A stretch of DNA of 48,051 nucleotides, from positions 1-48,051 of the forward strand of contig JAQUWC010000007.1 of NCBI GenBank assembly GCA_028693085.1, read 5' to 3'. Source of the stretch: UBA5266 sp002411545. GTDB taxonomy: Bacteria; Bacteroidota; Bacteroidia; Bacteroidales; WCHB1-69. Each line of letters opens with the position of its first letter. Position 1 is the stretch's first letter. A program made the position numbers and the translations under genes. Below, in pieces: positions 17,447 through 25,207 of this stretch. The notes below the pieces were generated by a model. The model was given only the letters and a program-made list of their open reading frames with translations. It did not search any database and had not been told where the DNA came from.

Positions 17447-18754
17447 TTAATCATAACGTTGAATATCTGCTCCAATATTTTGTAAACGTGTATCAATATT
17501 TTGGTATCCACGATCAATTTGTTCTATGTTGTGGATAACACTTTTTCCTTTGGCAGATAAGGCAGCGATTAACTGAGCAACCCCGGCTCGTATATCGGGT
17601 GATGTCATACTGGTACCTTTTAAGTGATGTTGGTGATTTAATCCTATGACGGTTGCTCTATGGGGATCACAGAGGATAATTTGTGCTCCCATATCAATTA
17701 ATTTATCAACGAAAAACAAACGACTTTCAAACATCTTTTGATGAATTAATACACTTCCTTTTGCTTGGATGGCTGTCACTAAAGCAATACTGATAAGGTC
17801 AGGGGTAAATCCCGGCCAAGGTGCATCTGCAATTGTCATAATGGATCCGTCCATAAACGTTTCTACTTCATAATTTTCTTGTTCGGGTATAAATAAATCT
17901 TCTCCTATTCGTTGCATTTTAATGCCTAAACGTTGAAATACTTTCGGGATAATTCCCAAATGCTCAAAACCAACATCTTTAATGGTTATTTCGGAACGTG
18001 TCAAAGCAGCCATGCCGATAAAACTCCCTATTTCAATCATATCCGGTAACAATCGATGCGTGCAGCCATGCAACGACTCTACCCCATCAATGATTAAAAG
18101 ATTAGAACCTACCCCCGCTATCTTAGCCCCCATACGGTTAAGCATCGTACATAATTGATATAAATAGGGTTCACAGGCAGCGTTAAATATCGTTGTTTTT
18201 CCTTCTGCTAATACGGCAGCCATAACAATATTGGCTGTGGCGGTTACGGATGCTTCTTCGAGATGCATATAACAACCTTTTAACTGATCGGTTTGCAGTT
18301 TATACAACACTTTATCTTCCAATACTTCTAGTTTAGCTCCCAATTTCATTAACCCATCAAAGTGAATGTCTAGTTTACGTCGGCCAATTTTATCACCGCC
18401 GGGTCGAGGAGATAATCCTTTTTTAAATCGTGCTAATAATGGACCTAATATCATGATTGAACCTCGCAAAAGATTGGCTTTTTTGCAAAATTCTTGCGTT
18501 TCCATATATTCGAAATCAATATTTTCAGCTTCAAAACTATACGTATCAGATGATATCTTTTCTACTTTAACCCCCATACTCATCAATAATTCAATTAATC
18601 TATTAACATCTAGAATATTGGGAATATTCGAGATGCTTACTTTTTCTTTGGTGAGTAATACTGCACATATCACTTGTAAGGCTTCGTTTTTAGCACCTTG
18701 CGGAATTAGTTCCCCATTTAAACGTTTACCTCCATTAATTTCAAATCTGGCCAT
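17447..18754 (-). CDS. murA: UDP-N-acetylglucosamine 1-carboxyvinyltransferase with Asp at the catalytic Cys position
   Basis: The 435-residue EPSP-synthase-fold enzyme begins FEINGGKRLNGEL and contains the PQGAKNEAL motif with the catalytic-site Lys and Asn. It transfers enolpyruvate from PEP to UDP-GlcNAc, the first committed step of peptidoglycan synthesis. The loop that in E. coli reads PGGCTIG reads PGGDKIG here, so residue 121 is Asp (codon at 18392-18394). A Cys-to-Asp change at this site is known from mycobacteria and chlamydiae, where the enzyme is active but does not react with fosfomycin. It follows tilS by 31 bases on the same strand. Confidence 0.95.
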   Translation of the reverse strand: MARFEINGGKRLNGELIPQGAKNEALQVICAVLLTKEKVSISNIPNILDVNRLIELLMSMGVKVEKISSDTYSFEAENIDFEYMETQEFCKKANLLRGSIMILGPLLARFKKGLSPRPGGDKIGRRKLDIHFDGLMKLGAKLEVLEDKVLYKLQTDQLKGCYMHLEEASVTATANIVMAAVLAEGKTTIFNAACEPYLYQLCTMLNRMGAKIAGVGSNLLIIDGVESLHGCTHRLLPDMIEIGSFIGMAALTRSEITIKDVGFEHLGIIPKVFQRLGIKMQRIGEDLFIPEQENYEVETFMDGSIMTIADAPWPGFTPDLISIALVTAIQAKGSVLIHQKMFESRLFFVDKLIDMGAQIILCDPHRATVIGLNHQHHLKGTSMTSPDIRAGVAQLIAALSAKGKSVIHNIEQIDRGYQNIDTRLQNIGADIQRYD

Positions 18755-18785
18755 AATGTGTATTTTTTATAATTATATTTCGAAT

Positions 18786-20117
18786 TTAATATTGAGTGAT
18801 TTTAAGTATTTTATTTGTTCTTGCAGTAATCTTATAGCGATTGTCACTTCTTTTTCCAATAATCCATACAATATCTCCATTGGAATTACATAAAATATTA
18901 ATCTTTTCTTTTTCAAACAACGAAAGTTTTAAATCGGTAAAATAATCGCTTAATTTTTTTTTACCTTTCATTCCAAAGGGATAAAAGATATCACCATATT
19001 TCCATTTGCGAATATATAAAGGAAAAGTGAGTTTTGAAGCATCAATATATGCCACATTTTGATTCGCGTCCTTGTAGGTCACACGACTTCTATCATTAAC
19101 TAATTCAAATGCTAAGGAAGCACAATGCATACAATTATCTTTGAAATTATAATCTATTTTGATTTCAGGCGATTCATCACTCGATAATGGCCTAATCAAT
19201 ATAAAATTTCTATCCTTTAATATTCTGTGCGATTTTGATGTGAATATTCTACCTGGTTCATTATCTATAGCTTCTAGAATATCATCAATTTGAGCAGCAT
19301 TAATACCAAAAGGAAATAAACATTCAAATAAGTAGGTTTCAACGTGTGCTAAGGTTTTTAGCTTTTTTAAATCAATCGCATATCCATCCTGGTAAGGTTT
19401 CATTATCTGAGCTTTAACGCTTTCAATATGATCAGCATATACTTCATGTTGTTGACGTAGAATATGCATCGTTCCATGCATACTTTCCTCAAAATTATCT
19501 TGCAACTTTCTGAAAAGAGGAATAATATGCAATCGAATATAATTTCTTGTATAATAATCGTTTTTATTCGACTTATCTTCTCTAAAGGCAATATTATTTG
19601 CTACAGCATAGCTTTCAATGTCTTTTCGGGTTGTAAACAACAAAGGTCGAATAATCTTTCCGGAATCAGCATTTATCCCTTGTAATCCTTTTAAGCCTGT
19701 TTTTCGTAACATATTTACGAAAAATGTTTCTATGGCATCATCCAGATGATGTGCAGTAGCTATACGTTGATAATTGTACGTTTCAGCAAGTTCTTCAAAC
19801 CATGTATATCGCAATTCTCTTGCTGCCATTTGAATGGAAATCTTATTTGTCTCAGCATACCCTTTGGTATCAAAATGGTTGATATAAATAGAAATGTGAA
19901 ACCTATCGGCATATTGTTTGATAAATTGTTCATCTAAATCGGCTTCTTCTCCTCTTAATTGAAAATTACAATGTGCAATCGCAAATGAATAAACCGATTG
20001 TTGAAACAGATGTAACATGACCATGGAATCAATGCCACCACTTACCGTTAATAAGATCTTGTCAGATGGATTTAATAATTGATTATCTGATATATAATTA
20101 CTAAAATGAGTATACAT
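18786..20117 (-). CDS. tilS: tRNA(Ile)-lysidine synthase
   Basis: The 443-residue protein has the N-type ATP pyrophosphatase P-loop SGGIDS (residues 26-31), then AHCNFQLRGEEAD, the ATAHHLDDAIETFFVNMLR helix and IIRPLL, all TilS landmarks, and a C-terminal TilS-type domain. It converts C34 of the CAU-anticodon tRNA-Ile to lysidine, so that AUA is read as Ile. The ATG at 20117 was taken over a TTG one codon upstream. A promoter box lies at 20161-20169, and murA probably shares the transcript. Confidence 0.94.
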   Translation of the reverse strand: MYTHFSNYISDNQLLNPSDKILLTVSGGIDSMVMLHLFQQSVYSFAIAHCNFQLRGEEADLDEQFIKQYADRFHISIYINHFDTKGYAETNKISIQMAARELRYTWFEELAETYNYQRIATAHHLDDAIETFFVNMLRKTGLKGLQGINADSGKIIRPLLFTTRKDIESYAVANNIAFREDKSNKNDYYTRNYIRLHIIPLFRKLQDNFEESMHGTMHILRQQHEVYADHIESVKAQIMKPYQDGYAIDLKKLKTLAHVETYLFECLFPFGINAAQIDDILEAIDNEPGRIFTSKSHRILKDRNFILIRPLSSDESPEIKIDYNFKDNCMHCASLAFELVNDRSRVTYKDANQNVAYIDASKLTFPLYIRKWKYGDIFYPFGMKGKKKLSDYFTDLKLSLFEKEKINILCNSNGDIVWIIGKRSDNRYKITARTNKILKITQY

Positions 20118-20160
20118 CAATGTGTTTAATACGTTTGATTTTTACAAAAAATTTTTTATT

Positions 20161-20169
20161 GCAAATTTA
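20161..20169 (-). promoter_or_regulatory. Promoter -7 box for tilS-murA
   Basis: TAAATTTGC on the minus strand fits TAnnTTTGC, 43 bases upstream of the ATG. It overlaps one copy of AATTTAC (20164-20170), the motif that is repeated beside the XRE regulator. Confidence 0.6.
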
Positions 20170-20300
20170 CAAATTTTCTCTACTTACATTCCCTATTCAA
20201 GGAAATGTTTTCAAATAAAAATACGAATCTAATCAAACGAATGAACGATTTTTAACATTCTTTTTTTTATGACATTGTATATTTAGTAATATGATTTCAT

Positions 20301-20840
20301 TTATTTGGGGTAATATTCTTCGAATGTCTGATCATTGTAAAAAAACACTATTTTTTCTATCTTATGTCTATTTTCTGTAAATTTCTTATTATCATTATTT
20401 TGAGTGATGATTTTAGAATCTATATCTGTCTCAGATTTGCATATTTGATTGGTATGTGGATTTTCATCCGGGATATTCAATGCTTGATTTGATATAGGTG
20501 TAACTAGGTCATCTTTTTCTTCTGATATATTCTCTGAATATTGTGTATTTGAAAAAGTAGAAACAGCTGGTGTGTTTTCATTGTCAGCAGATACCGATTC
20601 TCTCATTTTTTTGACGTATGAATTATTATATATTTCTCCTTCACCTTTTACTAACCATAGGGGATTGATATCCGGAAATGCTAATAAAGTGTTAGAGGCT
20701 ACAACCTGACTAAATTTATTACGACCGGTCATTAAATGAGTAATGCTAGGACGTCCCACACCTATTAAATCGGCAAAGGCTGCTTGAGTTAGATTTTTAT
20801 CTTCTAAGATTTGTTTTATCCTTTCTTTCATATCAAACAT
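20301..20840 (-). CDS. XRE-family phage-repressor-like DNA-binding protein
   Basis: The product is 179 residues from the ATG at 20840. An ATG at 20831 (MKERIKQIL) is equally plausible; a longer reading frame to 20894 would start upstream of the promoter box and is rejected. The N-terminal about 70 residues are a helix-turn-helix domain (LTQAAFADLIGVGRPSITHL is the HTH core). The following INPLWLVKGEGEIYNN is the tail typical of Bacteroidota phage-type repressors. The rest (about 80-165) is polar, rich in Asn, Glu and Thr, and likely disordered. There is no S24 peptidase domain, so it is not a LexA/CI-type self-cleaving repressor. Confidence 0.82.
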   Translation of the reverse strand: MFDMKERIKQILEDKNLTQAAFADLIGVGRPSITHLMTGRNKFSQVVASNTLLAFPDINPLWLVKGEGEIYNNSYVKKMRESVSADNENTPAVSTFSNTQYSENISEEKDDLVTPISNQALNIPDENPHTNQICKSETDIDSKIITQNNDNKKFTENRHKIEKIVFFYNDQTFEEYYPK

Positions 20841-20872
20841 TATTACGATATAAATATAGTTTACATTCGTTG

Positions 20873-20881
20873 GCAAAAATA
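20873..20881 (-). promoter_or_regulatory. Promoter -7 box for the XRE regulator
   Basis: TATTTTTGC on the minus strand is an exact TAnnTTTGC match about 32 bases before the ATG at 20840. A TTTAC motif (20860-20864) lies just downstream, inside the early transcribed region. Confidence 0.6.
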
Positions 20882-21334
20882 ATAAAAATATCAATGCAAC
20901 AATATTTTTTTACAATTTACATTATTTACACCAAAAAATTTACACATATATTTATAGTTTTACTTTCAATATTGCATATATATATCTATATATATAGAAT
21001 TTAAAATATATTTTAATTTAATTAATAGGTTAGGCTGAAATTTACATAAATACATTAAATAATAACTATATATAAACGTTTTAATAAATTGTTTTTCTTG
21101 TTTATATAATTAGTTATAATTATTTTTTATGATATATTTTAAGGTTTTGTTGTTAATTATTAGCTTATCTTAAACAGATTACAGGTAATTTGCAACAAAA
21201 AATATGTGAATTTACAATTCACGAACTCAATTTACTTACGTTCGTTGTGTTAATTTACGTAAATTATGTTGATAATTTACTTTAGTATTTTATTTTATTA
21301 TGTAAATAAATCATAGGCTTATGGATTTTTATAT

Positions 21335-21343
21335 TATTTTTGC
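21335..21343 (+). promoter_or_regulatory. Promoter -7 box for the BadF-type kinase
   Basis: TATTTTTGC is an exact TAnnTTTGC match. It ends only 11 bases before the ATG at 21355, so the transcript would have almost no leader. Confidence 0.6.
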
Positions 21344-21354
21344 AATAAAAAAAA

Positions 21355-22209
21355 ATGATATTATTAGCTGATAGCGGATCTTCAACGACTAATTGGTTGC
21401 TTCTATCCTACTCTACCGGCCAGAGAGTAGTTAGAATCGATACGAAGGGATTAAATCCATACCATCTTTCGAAGGAAGAAATTGCATATGTTATTATGCA
21501 TGATTTAATCCCATCAATAAAAGATTATGAAATTGACGCTATATATTTTTATGGTTCCGGTTGTTCAAATGCAGAAAAACAACATATCATAAAGCAATGT
21601 TTAACCTTGATAAGTCCAAATGCCGAGCTTAACGTTGACCATGATATAATGGCATCAGCTATAGCTTGCTGTGGAGAGAATAAAGGTATCGCTTGTATAC
21701 TTGGAACTGGTTCTAATTCTTGTGTTTATGATGGGAATCGAATTACGAAAAATCTTCCTTCTTTAGGCTACATGTTGGGCGATGAAGGAAGTGGTGCTTA
21801 TATTGGAAAAGCGCTGCTGCAATTATTTTTAAAAAATCAATTACCAAAACATCTCCATAATTCATTTAACGATAAATATGGATTACACTCAGTTGAGATA
21901 CTCAATCGCATTTATCAACATGAAAAACCGGGAGTTTTCATCGCGCAGTTTGCCCAGTTTGTGTATGAACATATTGATGAAACATCTATGCTATCCATTG
22001 TACACAAATCTTTTTGTGACTTTTTTGATGAATTGGTACTTCCCTACCCCGAATCATTGTATTATCCCATACACTTTGTTGGTTCAATAGCTGCATTATT
22101 TTCAACGATGCTACATGAAGTGGGAACAGAAAAAAACTTACAAATAGGACGTATTGTTCGATATCCTATTGAAACTTTGGCTGATTATTATATAAATAAA
22201 CTTAGATAA
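21355..22209 (+). CDS. BadF/BadG/BcrA/BcrD-type ATPase, probable N-acetylglucosamine kinase
   Basis: The 284-residue ASKHA-fold protein starts MILLADSGSSTTNWLL (phosphate 1 loop). It has YFYGSGCSNAEK, CILGTGSNSCVYDG (phosphate 2 loop) and LGYMLGDEGSGAYIGK, a set typical of the GlcNAc-kinase branch of the BadF family in Bacteroidota. It probably phosphorylates an amino sugar in cell wall recycling. The substrate is inferred from family, not from a residue test. It is divergent from the XRE regulator, and a strong bidirectional terminator follows at 22235-22266. Confidence 0.82.
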   Translation: MILLADSGSSTTNWLLLSYSTGQRVVRIDTKGLNPYHLSKEEIAYVIMHDLIPSIKDYEIDAIYFYGSGCSNAEKQHIIKQCLTLISPNAELNVDHDIMASAIACCGENKGIACILGTGSNSCVYDGNRITKNLPSLGYMLGDEGSGAYIGKALLQLFLKNQLPKHLHNSFNDKYGLHSVEILNRIYQHEKPGVFIAQFAQFVYEHIDETSMLSIVHKSFCDFFDELVLPYPESLYYPIHFVGSIAALFSTMLHEVGTEKNLQIGRIVRYPIETLADYYINKLR

Positions 22210-22234
22210 CTTGCATATGGATGTACATTGAAAC

Positions 22235-22266
22235 AAAAAAAAGACGGCATATGCCGTCTTTTTTTT
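22235..22266. terminator. Bidirectional terminator between kinase and LpxD-like gene
   Basis: This is a perfect 32-base palindrome with eight A, GACGGCAT/ATGCCGTC and eight T. It works as a stem with a T-run in either direction and sits between two convergent genes. Confidence 0.92.
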
Positions 22267-22281
22267 ATGTGTGTTTCTAAA

Positions 22282-23238
22282 TTATTTCATTTTAGATTTC
22301 ATTTCAATAAGATCATCCAGTATATCGGGAAGCATTCTCATGGAAGCCATTTCTCTCCATTTTTTACGGTAATCAATGGCTGGTGACCCAAACAATACCT
22401 GATTAGGTAAAGAGCTTTTATCGACGCCGGATGTGGCTAAAATAGTTGTTCCTTTAGCTATTACGATATCTTTATTAATCGAAACACGTGCCCATATTAA
22501 ACAATTATCTTCAATGGTTACAACACCGGCTATAGCACTATGAGCACCTATCAGCACATTTTTACCTATTCGAGTATCATGACCTATTTGGATGTGATTG
22601 TCTAATTTACAACCGTCTCCCAAATATGTAACGGATGGGACACCTTTATCAATAGTGCATAATGCACCTATTTCGACATCTTTTCCAATATACGTAGAAC
22701 CGCATGTTTCCAATTTATCCCAACAATTCGGACGACGTTTAAAATAAAAAGCATCTCCCCCTATAACGCTATTTGAATGAATTATAACATTATCTTCTAT
22801 GGTTGTATAATCATAAATACTGACATTAGAATGAATGATACAATTCTTTCCTATGCTAACATTTCTACCGACAAATACACCAGGTTGTAGTACAGTACCT
22901 TCGCCGATTTTAGTACCCGGATGAATATAGGAATCTTGAGGGATAAAGCTTCTGAATTTTTTAACAATTTTAACATAATCTCTAAACGGATCGTCTGTTA
23001 TAAACAAAGCTTTTCCGTAATTGTCATCGGGTATTTTATCAAGGATTATAAAATCAGCTTTACTCTTTAAAGCTTTTTCATAATATTTAGGATGGTCTAC
23101 AAATGTAATATCTCCTTCTTCAACACCATGTATTTCATTTATACCTGTAATTATAGTATTCTTATCACCAATATATTCGACATGATTCCCTAATAAAGCA
23201 AGGATGTCGTTGGGTGATAAAGGTTTATTAAATATCAT
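22282..23238 (-). CDS. LpxD-like UDP-3-O-acylglucosamine N-acyltransferase paralogue
   Basis: The 318-residue protein has an N-terminal LpxD-type uridine-binding domain (about 1-95, VEEGDITFVDHPKYYEKAL) and a left-handed beta-helix made of hexapeptide repeats (about 105-280). The catalytic-type His is present in IQIGHDTRIG. Where standard LpxD has a GSDGFG-like segment it reads GGDAFYFKRR, so the acyl donor or acceptor may differ. A short LpxD-like gene next to efp is, as far as I recall, a recurring Bacteroidota arrangement separate from the main lpxD. It is the last gene of rplS-efp-lpxD-like, 18 bases after efp. Confidence 0.8.
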   Translation of the reverse strand: MIFNKPLSPNDILALLGNHVEYIGDKNTIITGINEIHGVEEGDITFVDHPKYYEKALKSKADFIILDKIPDDNYGKALFITDDPFRDYVKIVKKFRSFIPQDSYIHPGTKIGEGTVLQPGVFVGRNVSIGKNCIIHSNVSIYDYTTIEDNVIIHSNSVIGGDAFYFKRRPNCWDKLETCGSTYIGKDVEIGALCTIDKGVPSVTYLGDGCKLDNHIQIGHDTRIGKNVLIGAHSAIAGVVTIEDNCLIWARVSINKDIVIAKGTTILATSGVDKSSLPNQVLFGSPAIDYRKKWREMASMRMLPDILDDLIEMKSKMK

Positions 23239-23256
23239 GATAAAATTATTATGTTA

Positions 23257-23823
23257 TTATTTTACTCGTTCGGCATAACGATTTGTACGAGTATCTACTT
23301 TAATATTTTCCCCTTCTTCGATAAATAAGGGAACCATTATTTCGGCACCGGTCTCTACATTAGCTCGTTTAAGCGTATTGGTTGCCGTATCTCCTTTTAC
23401 ACCGGGTTCAGTATAAGTTACTATTAATTCAACGAAAGCAGGTAGTTCACAAGTAAGTGGAGTATCTGTATCAACATGATACATAACTTCAACTCCTTGT
23501 CCTTCTTTTAATAGACCGGGATTTGAAATCAATGCTCCTTCGATTGCTAATTGTTCAAAGGTTTCAATATGCATAAAATGATAAGTTGATTCTCCTTCTT
23601 TATATAAAAACTGATATGGACGGCGTTCTACTCTTGCCATGTCAATTTTCACACCTGACGGAAAAGTATGTTCTAATTGTCTTCCTGTGCGAAGATTTCT
23701 CAATTTTGTACGAACAAAAGCCGCTCCTTTACCGGGTTTAACATGTAGAAATTCAACAACGGTCCAAACATCACCGTTCATTTCAATACATAAACCATTT
23801 CTGAAATCTGCAGTTGTAGCCAT
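23257..23823 (-). CDS. efp: Elongation factor P
   Basis: The 188-residue protein has the three beta-barrel domains of EF-P. It begins with TTADFRNGLCIEMNGDVW and has the loop VKPGKGAAF, whose tip Lys32 corresponds to the residue modified in E. coli. The C-terminal signature is VDTRTNRYAERVK. It rescues ribosomes stalled at polyproline. No EpmA/EpmB-type modification gene is in this window. It lies between rplS (39-base gap) and the LpxD-like gene. Confidence 0.96.
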   Translation of the reverse strand: MATTADFRNGLCIEMNGDVWTVVEFLHVKPGKGAAFVRTKLRNLRTGRQLEHTFPSGVKIDMARVERRPYQFLYKEGESTYHFMHIETFEQLAIEGALISNPGLLKEGQGVEVMYHVDTDTPLTCELPAFVELIVTYTEPGVKGDTATNTLKRANVETGAEIMVPLFIEEGENIKVDTRTNRYAERVK

Positions 23824-23862
23824 ATGTTATGCTTAATTATACTATTAATAGAAAAAGAAAGC

Positions 23863-24216
23863 TTAGATTCTCTTTTCTTTAATACGTGCTTTCTTACCGG
23901 TTAAACCTCTTTGATAAAATATGCGCGCTCTTCTAACAAGACCTCTTTTATTTACAATGATGCTATCAATGAAGGGAGAATTTAAGGGAAATATTCTTTC
24001 TACCCCTATTCCACCTGAAATCTTTCGAACGGTAAATGTTTCCGTAACACCACTTCCTACACGTTGTAAGACGACACCTTGGTAAGCTTGTATTCTTTCT
24101 TTATTACCTTCTACAATACGATAGTTTACTGTAACTGTATCTCCGGCTTTAAATTCAGGATGATTTTTCTTTTCAACTAATTGTTCCTCTGCGAATTTTA
24201 TTAATTCCGATTTCAT
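23863..24216 (-). CDS. rplS: 50S ribosomal protein L19
   Basis: The 117-residue protein has the L19 pattern: FKAGDTVTVNYRIVEGNKERIQAYQGVV, FTVRKISGGIGVERIFPLNSPFI, and a basic C-terminus RRARIFYQRGLTGKKARIKEK. It sits at the 30S-50S interface. It is the first gene after the promoter box at 24251-24259 and is followed by efp. Confidence 0.97.
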   Translation of the reverse strand: MKSELIKFAEEQLVEKKNHPEFKAGDTVTVNYRIVEGNKERIQAYQGVVLQRVGSGVTETFTVRKISGGIGVERIFPLNSPFIDSIIVNKRGLVRRARIFYQRGLTGKKARIKEKRI

Positions 24217-24250
24217 CGTTTATCTTTTATTATATCTCAAAAATTTGTGT

Positions 24251-24259
24251 GCAAAATTA
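24251..24259 (-). promoter_or_regulatory. Promoter -7 box for rplS-efp-LpxD-like
   Basis: TAATTTTGC on the minus strand fits TAnnTTTGC, 34 bases upstream of the rplS ATG. Confidence 0.65.
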
Positions 24260-24430
24260 CACAATTATTTGATATAAATACTTTATTTAATTACACTTTT
24301 TCTTTTATTTGAGTATGTGATAATGTATTATTAAAAATCAATCATTTATCATTTTTTGTTTCTATAAATCTTATAAAAACAAATGATGTAGTGGTATCAT
24401 TAATGGAGAATATTAGGCTATTTTTAGTTA

Positions 24431-25024
24431 TCAGTAAGTAAGTATAATGTTTTTTTCATCGACCATTTTTCGTAAATTTAAAATGGCATATCGCATTCTT
24501 CCTAAAGCTGTGTTAATGCTGACGTTTGTTATGTCGGCAATTTCTTTAAAACTCATGTCTTGATACAAACGCATGATAAGAACTTCTTGCTGTTTTTCCG
24601 GTAATAATTTAATAAGTGAACGTAAAGATTCATGGATTTGATTAGTAATCATAATTTGTTCAACGGAATGAGATGGTTCGGAAAAATTATCGAAAAAACT
24701 TCCGTTTTCGTTGCTATTATCCACAAATGACATTTTCTGACTTTTACGAAAATGATCGATTATCAAATTTCGGGTAATTCGCATAATCCATTGATTAAAT
24801 TTTCCTTCTTCTCGATAATTTCCTAAACGAAGTGTGTTTATAACCTTAATAAAAGCATCCTGAAAAAGATCTTCAGCCAAATCTTTATCTTTGACAACCA
24901 TTATTATGTATGAAAAGATTTTTTGTTGATAACGGGTAATTAAGACATCTAATGCTGATTCTTGTCCATTAATGTATAATGATACAAGTTGTTCATCGCT
25001 ACTTTGAAACAATTTTGTCTTCAT
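24431..25024 (-). CDS. ECF-type RNA polymerase sigma factor
   Basis: The 197-residue protein has sigma region 2 (about 20-95: DLAEDLFQDAFIKV and FNQWIMRITRNLIIDHFRK) and region 4 (about 130-190: LPEKQQEVLIMRLYQDMSFKEIAD with an HTH). The ATG at 25024 is chosen because AAAGGAGG sits six bases upstream. The reading frame extends to 25096, but that start has no such site. No anti-sigma factor gene is adjacent, which is common for the growth-linked ECF sigma factors of Bacteroidota. The promoter box is at 25107-25115. Regulon unknown. Confidence 0.9.
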   Translation of the reverse strand: MKTKLFQSSDEQLVSLYINGQESALDVLITRYQQKIFSYIIMVVKDKDLAEDLFQDAFIKVINTLRLGNYREEGKFNQWIMRITRNLIIDHFRKSQKMSFVDNSNENGSFFDNFSEPSHSVEQIMITNQIHESLRSLIKLLPEKQQEVLIMRLYQDMSFKEIADITNVSINTALGRMRYAILNLRKMVDEKNIILTY

Positions 25025-25106
25025 AAAGCCTCCTTTATTCGTTATGGTGATATACTCGTAAAAAAGATAAAAATTGTTTCTATACCTATCCTCCAATAAT
25101 TTTTTG

Positions 25107-25115
25107 GCAAAGGTA
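25107..25115 (-). promoter_or_regulatory. Promoter -7 box for the ECF sigma gene
   Basis: TACCTTTGC on the minus strand fits TAnnTTTGC. It implies a leader of about 75 bases before the ATG at 25024. Confidence 0.6.
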
Positions 25116-25207
25116 TACTTTTTTATTTAAAAATACGATATTTTTAAATTTTTTTTTTGAATTAATTTTTTTTGCTGTATTACAGTAAAATGTAAGTATG
25201 TTTTTTT

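Larger units (their letters stand above)
20841..21354. promoter_or_regulatory. Operator-like region: clustered AATTTAC motifs and inverted repeats
   Basis: This 514-base, very AT-rich gap separates the divergent XRE regulator and sugar kinase genes. AATTTAC occurs seven times on the plus strand (starting 20914, 20937, 21039, 21209, 21229, 21252, 21274), with further TTTAC at 20860, 20909 and 20925 and GTAAA at 21302. Three inverted repeats sit in the right part: GTGAATT/AATTCAC (21206-21222), ACGAAC/GTTCGT (21221-21245) and the perfect palindrome TAATTTACGTAAATTA (21251-21266). Binding by the neighbouring XRE protein is an inference. No ORF is present. Confidence 0.55.

Noticed and set aside
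18366..18893. A 175-codon plus-strand frame
   Set aside because: It is antisense to murA and tilS, both with intact motifs; codon content reflects the opposite strand.
20841..21354. Possible replication origin
   Set aside because: The AT-richness and repeats are suggestive, but I see no TTATCCACA-type DnaA boxes and no dnaA or other origin-linked gene beside it. Regulator binding is the simpler reading.
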